Positions 23,801 through 33,870 of a stretch of DNA of 64,000 bases are shown in pieces (position 1 is the first letter of the stretch; every line of letters starts with the position of its first letter). Below the pieces are notes generated by a model. That model did not search any database and was not told the origin of the DNA. It saw only the letters and a program-made list of their open reading frames with translations. The position numbers and the translations under genes are program-made. The stretch comes from Pieris napi. Taxonomy: Eukaryota > Arthropoda > Insecta > Lepidoptera > Pieridae. The stretch lies in contig NC_062236.1 in assembly GCF_905475465.1 (NCBI RefSeq), forward strand, positions 2,490,001 through 2,554,000, written 5' to 3'.

Positions 23801-25259
23801 TAAAAGCTCTTAATATTGTCATTGTTTACCTATAGAGCCCATGTGATGTGATAGTCAAGTAGCTTAAAAAAATTAATGCTTGTACCAAAATTCATTTTAA
23901 AGATAAGTATAATCAAAAAAAAATTGTGCAACTGAAATTAGTTAATCAACTATTTAATTTGATTTTTTTTAAAATATCGCCCTTGTGTGTATTAAATAAC
24001 ATTGTTATGTAGCTGCATTAAATGAAATAGCTTACATTAACCACATCTTCCACTTTACTACCTGGCGTAGCAGACAAAGCAAGTACTCTGTATGTCTTAT
24101 GGCCCATATCAGCAAGTGTTGACACAATTTGGCAGTATGCATAGTTCCCTCTTGCTCTATGTGCTTCATCCACAACTAGACATCGTAAACTCTCACCAGG
24201 ACATATACCGGACTTAATATCGTTGTAAATAACTTGGGGTGTCGCAAAAAATACTCTTTTACTTAACCAATGTTCTTTCCTGGTACTAACTCGCATGTGC
24301 CCTGAAGTTAATTTAGAAGAACTTTAATAGTATATTTTATCTTAATTATATGACTGAATTATTAATCATAAAAAACCTTACAAAAGATTTACTGTTCTTC
24401 AAGTAGCAAATAATTCAATTAATTAGATAAAATTACTAGCTAAATAATTTAATATAAATATGTAAATTAATTTACACTCATGTTTAGGATTTACCTGTCA
24501 TTTCAATGGTATCTTTTGGTGGCAATGCTACGATACTATAACAGGCTTCAATTTGTTGAGCTACCAGGGGTCTGGTTGGTGCAGTAAATACAATCTTCCC
24601 AAGAGGATACCAACGGTAAAAATTGTACATGATAACAGCAGCTATAAATGTTTTACCTAAACCCGTTGGAAGACTTACCTAGAAACATTGTATATTTGAC
24701 ATTACAGAGCTAAATATGGTTTGGAATTATAGCAGTCCAATACAATACAAGAGTACTAAGCCATAACATCTTTCTCATTTGTCATACAAAGTCTGTAAAT
24801 TACGGCCCATACTATTTAAAAATAATGATAGTTATTAAAGCCGCAATTTCTGATGATACAACTAAACACACCACTAAAGCTTACATACCAATGTGTTTTT
24901 TACTATTGCAGATTGAATTATGTTGAACTGATAGTCCCTTACGGGATAGTTTGTCGGATATATCCATGTTTTACCAGTTAGTCTATCATATCCATTTATT
25001 TCCTCATCACAACACAAAGCACTGAAAGAATTTGGTTTAAAATAAAGGTAGATAAAAAAAATCGTATTTTACTTAAGCTTTCATCTTATATTGGCAAAGA
25101 CCTAGCTCTAAGTTCATACCTTACGTTTAGACTTTTATTTGCATTTCTGTCAGAAAAAGAGTCTTCTCTAAATGCAGAGTTCTCAAAGTTAGCAAGTAAA
25201 GCTGAATCGTCAAAAACATCTTCAATTTCGATTGTATCGTGTCTCTTATTTATATTCAT
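14877..25259 (-). CDS. FANCM: Fanconi anemia group M protein (FANCM), DEAH-box DNA translocase
   Basis: ATP-driven branch-point translocase that remodels stalled forks and recruits crosslink-repair factors. Eighteen minus-strand exons: 25120-25259, 24889-25021, 24495-24678, 24036-24301, 23622-23768, 23163-23287, 22248-22491, 21637-21745, 20870-20971, 20307-20490, 20079-20148, 19311-19490, 18737-18917, 18218-18403, 15992-17907, 15671-15831, 15341-15440, 14877-15065. They give 1538 residues with phase kept at each junction. Motif I is LPTGLGKT (about 94-101, K100), motif II DEAH (197-200), motif III SATPG (229-233), motif VI QRCGRTGR (544-551). The post-helicase stretch SNPRMIPHDFRPQCQKMHITV-like region corresponds to the MHF-binding side of the human protein. 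The long exon 15 (638 codons) is acidic and Ser/Lys-rich. The C-terminus ends in a basic tail and SDSDSS; no ERCC4-like or HhH2 domain is present. I recall Drosophila FANCM also lacking these. Confidence 0.94.
22121..22154. repeat. Perfect 14-bp hairpin in FANCM intron 7
   Basis: AACAATTTTGGTAG (22121-22134) and CTACCAAAATTGTT (22141-22154) are exact complements around a 6-nt loop. It could be a remnant of a small foldback element. No flanking duplication was found. Confidence 0.6.
22689..22900 (-). mobile_element. CR1-like LINE 3' fragment in FANCM intron 6
   Basis: The plus strand shows 'gcaggaggctcacctgatgtta', 'gcgttgccggcc' and 'cttcagtgggcagctgcttccacatag'. This is the antisense of the LINE C-terminus that is still open at 42737-43030. 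It is strongly truncated and diverged. Confidence 0.65.
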
Positions 25260-25755
25260 GGTTTAAATTGTTTTGGAAGTCATCGTTTTATTCAGAGATG
25301 TACAAAAAAGTTAGGAATTTTTAGGTTTACTACAAAATATGTAACAAAGATCCTAAACTTAAAAAATTGTTTCTTACATTCCCTGTAATAAGCTATTTTT
25401 GACAAAACATGATTAGAATTTAGAATGACTATTTATTTACTTATTTGAAATTAAAAAAATTAACATTTGCTTTCAAGGAATTCCTTCGTTTGGCCGTGTT
25501 ATTTGTTGTTTTTGACGTTACCAAAAGCACAAAATATGTCTAGAAATTTTGACAATAACCAAACATATGAAATAACAAATAGTCGATTGGAAAGATGACA
25601 AGAGCTTTTGAGTTTTGTGACATTCGCCTATTACTTCTGTTCACTGTCTGTATAAACTGTCAAAAACAGCTGTTGAATTGTTTGCCAGAAATTTAAAACT
25701 CACAAATCAAAACAATCTGAATAATTTCTATGGTATTTTTTTAGTTAGTGTAAAA
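25260..25755. promoter_or_regulatory. Head-to-head promoter region between FANCM and ERCC1
   Basis: About 496 bp separate the FANCM ATG (minus) from the ERCC1 ATG (plus). There is no other gene here and no recognised transposon. Both 5' UTRs and both promoters must lie in this space unless upstream non-coding exons exist. The ERCC1 side has an in-frame stop shortly upstream of its ATG (attgtttgccagaaatttaaa region near 25680-25700), which supports the chosen start only weakly. Confidence 0.6.
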
Positions 25756-27774
25756 ATGGAAGAGGATGGTTTGGATGACTTACTTGCCCAAATAAGTGAA
25801 CCTACATCACCGAAAAAAACAAAACAAGATGAACAACCCGGTAATTCGTCGCTTTTCCTCAGTTATAAGTTCTAATTTTTTTTAATAATTATTGCTTTCT
25901 ATTTCAGGAACATCAAAATCTACTTCGAAAACACATTGTGTCTTAGTTAATCAGAAACAGGTGAGAATTTATTATATAATTTGCCACAGTATCCTGTATT
26001 ATTATGGCGGTAGGCTTAGCGTGACTATATTTTATGAAATTCTATATTTGCAGAGAGGAAATCCATTACTAAAGTTCATTGTTAGTGTGCCTTGGGAATA
26101 TGATGAAATAATACCTGACTATGAAATAGGAAAAACTATTGGCATCCTATTTATTTCTGTACGTTATTATAACCTTAATCCTGATTATATTAACAACAGG
26201 CTTAAAGACTTGGGGAAGAAGTATGATCTCCGGGTACTTTTGGTTCAGGTAAATTCAAGGAATGGTAAAAAATTTTTTAGGCAATACCTATGTCTAGAGC
26301 ATGAAAAATGTATTTAAAATAATGAACTTAGTGAAACCCAGTTTTAGTCCATAATGCTAAGATTACTTTATTATAATAAAAATAATGATACAATTTCATT
26401 CTTCACTAACACTCTATGATCATTATATTGTAGGTAGACCTTAAAGACCCTCATGCAGCATTAAAAAATTTAACAAGGATTTGTTTGCTAACAGACCTGA
26501 CCCTCATGCTTGCTTGGAGTCCAGAGGAAGCTGCAAAAATTATAGAAAATTACAAAATCTATGAAAATAAACCACCTGATAAGATAATGGAGAAAATAGA
26601 AAATGATCCACATCAGAAGGTAAACTTGGCTTTTACTGTAAAGTCTATGGGATGTCATTTGATTTAACAGTCAAACTCCCTAAAACATGCAGACAAGTTT
26701 GCCTAGTTCCCTGTAACAGTGTAATATTGCATTCCACATAACAACAACTATAATGCCAGTGTTTACACTACATTTTTCTAATCAATATTAATTACGAAAA
26801 AGGGTGTTAAACTGCCATTTTGCCATATTGAATAATTTGAAAGTATGACAAACCAAATTTGATCGTAGCATATAACAGCATAGCATGTACTATAAAAACT
26901 GGTTTAAAATTTTTTTTCTTCCTTCTTAAGTTCTATAAGTATACTAGTGGACCCGACAGACGTTGTCCTGCATGATATTTCAAGCAATTAGTAAAGCAAA
27001 GTATGAAAGTACCGACTGCAGCGCCATCTGGCGGGCTGATTTGTGAATCTAAACCATTCCCAGATCCCCTTGAACACACACAAAAAATTTCATCAAAATC
27101 GGTCCAGTCGTTTGAGAGAAGTTCAGTGACATACACACTCAGAAGAATTATATATATAAAGATCTATAGTCCGAAACTTGACAACTTGGCTAAACATTAA
27201 TTTAATTGTTACTTAATAAATATGGCTAAACATTAATTTAATTGTTACTTAATATATTATATAATATAATAATATTTCATTAGTTTATAAATTAAAAGTA
27301 ATAAATCCAAAGAAATAGGTAAATTTATTTTGTTAAAAACAAACTAATCTGCAAAACTACTAAACGGATTTGATCAGGTTATTACACAAACAAAAGGCTT
27401 AAGGCAACAATAAGATTACATTTAAGATTTTTTTTATCAGGTATTAAATATTGTGCACGTAAGTCGCGGGCACCCGATTGTTATAGGTACGATAATATTA
27501 CATTTATTTTCAGATAGTTAATGCTCTTTCATCAATAAAGCCAGTGAACAAAACAGATGCATTAACATTAATAGCAACATTTGGTACTTTAGAAAACATA
27601 ATAAAAGCTACAGAAAAGAAATTATCAGAATGTCCTGGCTTTGGGGCTACTAAGGCTAAAAAACTCTATAGAGCTTTACATGAACCATTCTTAAAGAATC
27701 AAATGAAGCCAGATGTATTTGCAGGAAATATTAGTATAGAAGATATTGAAAGTGTTGAAAATATCACTGATTAA
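25756..27774 (+). CDS. ERCC1: DNA excision repair protein ERCC-1
   Basis: Non-catalytic partner of the XPF endonuclease; the heterodimer cuts 5' of lesions in nucleotide excision repair and acts in crosslink repair. Five exons: 25756-25840, 25908-25960, 26054-26248, 26434-26619, 27514-27774; 259 residues, all phases consistent. Human ERCC1 is 297, the difference lying in the variable N-terminus. Residues about 47-165 form the central, nuclease-like but catalytically inactive domain: GNPLLKFIVSVPWEYDEIIPDY, RYYNLNPDYINNRL (keeping the two Tyr positions that contact XPA in human) and LMLAWSPEEAAKIIENYK. Residues about 177-233 are the tandem helix-hairpin-helix: VNKTDALTLIATFGTLENI, CPGFGATKAKKL and HEPFL, whose Phe is the XPF-dimer anchor in human. 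ATTAAA at 27786-27791 and AATAAA near 27975 are candidate poly(A) signals. Confidence 0.96.
26936..27165 (+). repeat. Short interspersed repeat in ERCC1 intron 4
   Basis: It begins 'actagtggacccgacagacgttgtcctg', carries 'ccgactgcagcgccatctggcgggctgattt' and 'catcaaaatcggtccagtcgtttgagag', and ends 'agaagaattatatatataaagat'. Close relatives are at 9120-9475 and 50460-50745. It is non-autonomous; the parent element is not identifiable here. Confidence 0.65.
27187..27256. repeat. Tandem duplication, period 36 bp, about two copies
   Basis: TGGCTAAACATTAATTTAAT...ACTTAATAAATA is followed directly by a second copy starting at 27223. The copies are nearly identical over about 33 bp. It lies directly after the repeat at 26936-27165 inside ERCC1 intron 4. 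Confidence 0.8.
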
Positions 27775-28299
27775 CATGTGAAGATATTAAATAATTTATT
27801 TTTACTGTTATTCTATTTTTTATCCCAGCCGTTTACGTTTGCGTAAATTAGCAAAGTAACTTAGATTTTTAAAATTACAATAACGGTATCAGTAGGTACA
27901 TCAGAAAAAATTATATTCTCATAATATTGTTCATTATAGACAAAATGGAGAAACGTACCTATAGGTACCCTAAACAATAAAAGTAAAAAATGTTCAGTGG
28001 CCAGTGAAGATTAATTTGAATACCAGTGTGGGCATTCCAATTTATAAGGTAAAAATTACGACTAATATACTGATATATTACTAAAAGGAATTTCGCAACC
28101 TAAAAGATACATTAGAAAGCACCTAGGTCACGTTTCTAAATATTATGAAAATATTGGCAATCGACCAATTAAAACAATAGAATGTGTAATTCTACTAGAT
28201 TATTGCTGACAATGTTTTCTCCTAATTTCATAACCACTGTTTTATGCATACTAATGTATGTGGTAGTGAACTGAAAAAGAAGTTACTTTCTTCAATTTA
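27775..28299. other. ERCC1 downstream spacer
   Basis: ERCC1 3' UTR followed by AT-rich intergenic DNA. Nothing else is recognised before the CpG-rich leader at 28300. Confidence 0.5.
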
Positions 28300-28642
28300 T
28301 TTTTATGAGATTCTTGAGGCAGCGCGCGGGCGTCAAAATAAAACAATCAACAACTCAACCGGCTTTCCTTGGGTACGGACGCGCGTTGCTCAAGTCGATG
28401 CCCGCGAGGAAGCAATAACGCGGGAGATTTGAAAAAAGAACGTTACAGTTTTAAAAGTGGAAGTTTGGTGTTTTGTATGATTTATTTGATCAATACAAGT
28501 TTGAAGTTACAATTATTTGCGTTATTCTCGTGTTAAATGGATTTGGTGCTACGTTTTAATTAGAACAATCGCTGAGAAGTGTAGTTCTTTTGTTGGGAGA
28601 AAATAAGGCTCTTAGTGTTGAACTTCATTGGAGCACATTAAG
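28300..28642 (+). promoter_or_regulatory. CpG-rich leader with splice donor; candidate non-coding first exon of the gene at 41226
   Basis: A sharp rise in CG dinucleotides (gcgcgcgggcg, ggacgcgcgttg, gatgcccgcgagg, aacgcgggag at 28320-28430) stands out from the AT-rich surroundings. About 210 bp later the sequence reaches ATTAAG|GTAAAA at 28642/28643, a usable donor, without a convincing long ORF. This fits a promoter plus 5' UTR exon on the plus strand. The nearest downstream plus-strand coding exon is 41226-41439, so a 12.6-kb first intron is inferred. Transcript data would be needed to prove the link. Confidence 0.45.
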
Positions 28643-30650
28643 GTAAAACTAATAATTTGAATATTTGTTCTTACTTTATCTAGAATAATTTAAGATCTAT
28701 TTACCTCTTAAGTATAAGTATTTTTAATAAGTTATCGAGCTACGTAAACCGCCTCCGTGTTTCAATATATGATAAAGCGATTGGTTTTCTCAACGCGTTT
28801 TACACGGAGATCCGTGTAGTACTCAGCGAAAAATAGTATGTATTCAAAAAAAATATTTTTCGAGTACTATAATTAAGGTAATACTAAGTTTCTGTTAATA
28901 ATTAATAATTATATTATAATACTAGAAAAATAGTATTTTGAATTAGAATGCAGGTCGTAACATTTAGGGCATTGTAAAACTACAAAGAGCATTATTATTT
29001 GCAAAAGTCAAGTATATTTTTGTTATATATTAAACAAATCTGAAACTAAAAAAAAAACTGCTTAGACTACTTAAAATTACGTAAAAAGTCACAAATTCTA
29101 AGATTTTTGAATTAATAGAATTAACGTATCCAATTATTTTAAATTTCAATTATCTTACTATGTTTTTTCGTGTAATTGTACCGGTGAATGACCTTATAAA
29201 AATATTACGTAATTGGTGTTATTCTCTAATTAGAAACTGAGGTTTGACCAATTCAATTAGTAAAGCCTTTACGTACAACCATCTCCGATTAATAGCGTTT
29301 TTACTCAATAAGATATAGATAACATTTAAAAAATTGCTGGACAACGGAATTCGAATATTGCTAGCCTGGGCATAGATTCCATTTGTTTTTTTATACTCTG
29401 TATGCTCTATAGTCTATAGACTTGAAAAGGTCTCGCAACACGTGAATGGAAGTAAAAAAATAACACTTGAAAGTTGAAACATAAAGTCCTATAGGCTCGC
29501 TTTACTGTTTTATGATTTAAATTGTGCATTTTTTTATTTTCAAAGATCTAGTAATGCACTGATCCTATAGATAACTTTTGCCGCATCCTTAAGATCAAGT
29601 ATAATTAGTACTGAGGTAGATGTAATATTTTTTCTAGTATTAGACTAATTGTACCCACTGAGATACAACAGCCATAACAATTAATTATTTAACTGAAACC
29701 GGACCGCTCAGTATTATTATTTATTTTTTACTACTATTTGCATTATAATGTAGTACAAGTGTATATTTTTAATGTACGATGTGTATTTATGGACGATTAG
29801 GGAGAATTTATAGAAACAGGTGAAGTCAACACGTGCGCGGTCAGGTGGTAATTTTTTATTCATATTGTGAGGAAAATAAAGCACCTTTCAAGTTGTCTCA
29901 GATAATAATTGTGTGTCACAAACTGTATGGTTTGCTATTTATATTGTTTACAAAGTGTTTAAAAAGCAGATGTTTTGTCGTAAAACAGACATAATTATAT
30001 TTTGTTATAAGAATTCGTAGGGACGCCAAAACTAGCTTTTATACTGCCCCAGCGAGCACCTAAGTTGCATATTTTGTATAGCGAGTTAAGATAATCGTGG
30101 TCTGCCCTCAGCCTAATATTAACTCTTCATAAATTGATATTAGGCTGAGGCTGAGGCTCACATTTGATAGCTGCTACAGTGTAAATTAAGCCTAACTTTT
30201 TGGATAGAATTTGAGACATAAAACAAACTTATCTGTAATTACTGACATAGTCAATACTCAGAAGATGTTTTCAGCACAAAGCCGTACAAATTTGCAACAT
30301 CATTAAATTTGACGAGTTGCAGTCACTCCGACATACTCATTATTCTAGTCACTGCTCACCAATCTTTGTAACCCTGTCATTGACGGATGATTCCTCATAA
30401 TGTTACATTGTCACTGCATTAAACATAATGGCTTTATGTCTTCGGATGTCCAGTCACGCCATTTAAAACTATTTTTTTATAGTACAGGGGAAGGAGGCTC
30501 ACAATACCTTAACAATTTACCGTCTAAAATTCGAAATATTAATAATAATAATAATGTTTAATCAATTTAAAAGGGCATTAGGCCGTCTGATGGCGAAGTG
30601 CATCTCGTTCGTATTATATTAGGTTTCATCATGTAAAAAAAATATTATTT
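28643..30650. other. AT-rich non-coding DNA, probable intron
   Basis: No exon, RNA gene or clear transposon is seen, apart from the 13-bp hairpin at 30107-30149. Confidence 0.5.
30107..30149. repeat. 13-bp perfect inverted repeat, 17-nt loop
   Basis: CTCAGCCTAATAT (30107-30119) pairs exactly with ATATTAGGCTGAG (30137-30149). It is followed by a short duplication, 'gctgaggctgaggct'. No flanking target duplication is evident. Confidence 0.6.
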
Positions 30651-30654
30651 TATA

Positions 30655-30755
30655 ATGAGAAATAAAGCTCATTAAACATATGTTAAGTGATGCCGCCGCC
30701 CATGGCCACTCAATGCCAAAGAACTGGCGAATGCGTGGCCTTTAGCTAATTTTCT
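30655..30755 (-). mobile_element. CR1-like LINE 3'-end fragment
   Basis: 'gttaagtgatgccgccgcccatggccactcaatgcc' matches the antisense of the LINE C-terminus and 3' end at 42737-43030. It is short and diverged. Confidence 0.55.
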
Positions 30756-31045
30756 TCCAAGACTAGTACAAGAACTAATCGTTAGAAGTCTTACAATAAT
30801 CCAATACAACGATCGTGAAACTTCTAAAGGTTTTTTTATACCTGCATATAAAGCTAATTATATCTTAAGTCCCTTTAGAGTTTTCTGTTTGATGTTTCAA
30901 AAGAATGTAACTGGTTTGGCCCGAATTAATCATGACGCCTGCCCTTTGTTCGAACTACGCTTGATTGAATTGCAAACACCAGTACAGCCATTATTTATAA
31001 GTTTAGGTACATAGCAATAATATGAATACTACGTACGTAACCTAA

Positions 31046-31207
31046 AGGCCGATTTACATTATCTTAGTGTTTAGGAGAGTGCTTTAGTACAACTTAAAGG
31101 CAAGTTCTTTAGCGTAGCGTTTACTAAAGCAAGTGGCGTTAACATGTTTCAACTAAAGTACTATCCAAAAGCACTCTCCTAAACACTAAGATAATATAAA
31201 TCGGCCT
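31046..31207. mobile_element. PIF/Harbinger-like MITE, 162 bp, with TAA target duplication
   Basis: The ends are inverted copies: AGGCCGATTTACATTATC at the left and GATAATATAAATCGGCCT at the right, and the match continues inward through TTAGTGTTTAGGAGAGTGCTTT. TAA directly flanks both sides (31043-31045 and 31208-31210), the 3-bp TWA target typical of PIF/Harbinger. There is no coding capacity. Confidence 0.8.
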
Positions 31208-31499
31208 TAATAAATAATATTATGAAGTTTTCAATTGATCCAAAGCAGAAAAGGGCTTTTACTGTCCTATACTTACATACTTAAGAAGTCAGTAACTTGC
31301 TTTTAATTTCGTATTTGTTCTACTATGACCTAGAGATAATGTAAAAGACAACTGTGAGACATTTTAATCATCTTCAGATATATTAAAAAATCTGGCTAGT
31401 CTAAGTAATATTATTCGGAATTTTCATTGTTATCAGTAGCTATATAACCTATACTAATAATTCTAATACAATGCCAGCCGAACAAGATTTTAATACCCA

Positions 31500-31640
31500 A
31501 TAAAATTCGTGCCGCGCTGATTTGACTCGTGCCACGGGTCGGCGCACGCGCAGCCTCCGGTTTTGCTCCTTTTGTGTCACGTACTGGTTTTATGTGTGTT
31601 CACTCTTGTGAGTTGTGTCTGTACGCACGTGCATATTGTA
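31500..31640. promoter_or_regulatory. Isolated CG-rich patch inside the AT-rich intron
   Basis: 'gtgccgcgctgatttgactcgtgccacgggtcggcgcacgcgcagcctccgg' is locally CG-dense and followed by T-rich sequence and 'gtgagttgtgtctg', which contains a possible donor. It may be an alternative promoter or a transposon relic. Evidence is only base composition. Confidence 0.25.
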
Positions 31641-31849
31641 TATAATATATATGTAGGCTATTGTTGATTGGTTTATCATAACATAAATCATGCTTGAGCT
31701 ATGAACATTATTGTGCCACATTTGAAAAGGTCAAATGGATGATTGAATTGATTGAATAAATCTAACGCCAACTGTATATATATTATGTTTGAATTTTTAT
31801 TTTGGTTCTATGTATATCTTAGCACGTGACTGTTTCTCTCTTTCGTCGG

Positions 31850-32040
31850 TAGCTCTGTCAAAGTCGTGGTCAGCAGGAAACATCTAGAGCGGACAATCTG
31901 TTTCCATAGGTTTCTGACCAGCGCCTCTCTTATGACAGTGTATAGTTTTGAGGACGATGAGTCTTTCACTTGATAGGTCCATCTGGTTGGTGAACGGCCA
32001 CGTCTTTTGCCTTCAGTGTTACCATTAATAATACAAATTT
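31850..32040 (-). mobile_element. LINE ORF2 C-terminal fragment
   Basis: On the minus strand it translates to KRRGRSPTRWTYQVKDSSSS followed by YTVIREALVRNLWKQIVR. This is the GRPPTRWTDQI...R..W...V pattern found at the end of some insect LINE proteins. It differs from the RTE-like piece at 11104-11275 and has no other domain left. Confidence 0.65.
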
Positions 32041-32554
32041 ATTATTTTCATAATAACATCTATCAAATCTATAATTCAGGCTTTTGTAATATATGATAAA
32101 ACAAAATAGAATTTCGTTCGATTATTAAAATTTTATTAGTACCTATTAAAAATTATTATCCAGTTAGACATTTTCACTAATTCGCTTCTTAGGCCCAAAA
32201 CAAGTAGGTACTAGTAGTACAAGAATGATTAGGGTATAGAGATATGATTTTATTTATCCTTTGATAGCCAACAGCCTTAAAAAAAGACGTGAACAACTTG
32301 AAATATTTTTTTTTCATCGAGTAATAAAATCCCTAGGAATGTGAATACGTGTTTTGCACTTACAGCTATATTAATTGATGTTGAATCGATGCGGCAAACT
32401 GATAGAACCGATCGCCGACGGATATACAGCAAAAACTTTGTAAAGCTTGTTAGTACCGTCCGTAAAAGAAATAACGGAAAACTGTAAATCTAATGTCAGT
32501 CATTTGACATATTTCGAATAGTGTTCGGGTAGAAAACAAAAGTATATTTCTTAA

Positions 32555-32655
32555 GTAATTTTTTTTATGTAATAGAAGGTAAAGCTCATCTGATGTTAAG
32601 TGATACCCATGGACACATTGCCAGAAGGCTCGCAAGTGCGTTGCCGGCTTTTTAA
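32555..32655 (-). mobile_element. CR1-like LINE 3'-end fragment
   Basis: 'ctcatctgatgttaagtgatacccatggacacattgccagaaggctcgcaagtgcgttgccggctttt' is antisense to the LINE end kept at 42737-43030, with a small internal deletion. Confidence 0.6.
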
Positions 32656-33870
32656 ATTTAAATTATAACAAATGTAATCTTATTTTGTATAGCAAAAGTT
32701 TTAGGCTTCTTGTTGGCGTACTTATTAGCTCACAATTCACATAACTTGATTTGGTATTGAAAAAATATTTTTTCCGAGTAAGTGTGGCCACTGGAATATC
32801 TTCTATATTTAGACAAGTTTTGAATACAATATACACTTTGATTTAATGCTTACATTTACCTTAACATTGTTATTATTTCTATTTGATGTTACATATTGTT
32901 CATGTAAAGGTCTAAAGAGTCCACAATATAAAAATATATCTTTTTTCCGGTGCACATCATCGCCTCGAACTTTAAGCTCCACTTGAACCATTATGAGAAA
33001 GCTTTTAAGTTTATCGTCTTAAAATTATTTATTACTAATGGATACTTGACTTTTTTATTATTCGAAAGCCCCACTTAAGACGTTCTAAGAAATGGGTAGG
33101 TCCCAAAAAATATATCATCTTAAGTGATTTTTTGCAAATCGAAAAGGGGAACCTAAAATTATGTTGAGAACACTAGTCAGAGACTATTTTAAAACACTGG
33201 ATTGAATTCTTACAAGACAAATTCCAGTAGATTTTCCTTTTCTTGAGTGCTATTGTTTATTTAAGTACTATTAAATTCAGACATCTAGACATCTGAAATT
33301 CACAAGTCAAAGAATCGTTTGTTTTTGCCTCCATCTGCAGCCCAACCATTGAAGTCTAAAAAACTTGTATTCAAGGAAATATACTTGTACTAGATAGATT
33401 CAATTAAAGAAGAGTCAAAACGCTGAAAAATTTGCGTCCGATATAATTAGTAGACACACCATTGATTTAGAAAGGGAATATTATTATTACGGCACTTTGA
33501 AGTCTCTTGAATTTTTTATATTAATTTCAAAATGGCCACCCATGTCATATAATTTTTTTCCACATTGAAAAGTGAGCGTGTCTAACAAAAGAATGCGGTC
33601 TGCGGTCGCCCGATTATAGTTGATTACAATTATTATCACTTATTACTCTAAAGAATTCACGTACTAATTTTTTCCACTTATGGTAGTTGAATTTTATTAT
33701 AATATCAGTTACTACTTTCATATACTCCGTATCAAATATATTACAGGATTTTACGTACTATTTTGATATACTTAGGGTGATATTTAGACACGAGACATTA
33801 GCGCTAGTCTATGCAAAGTCTGTAAGCCAAAATCATTGAATTTTGTCATACTACACATACATATAGTACG

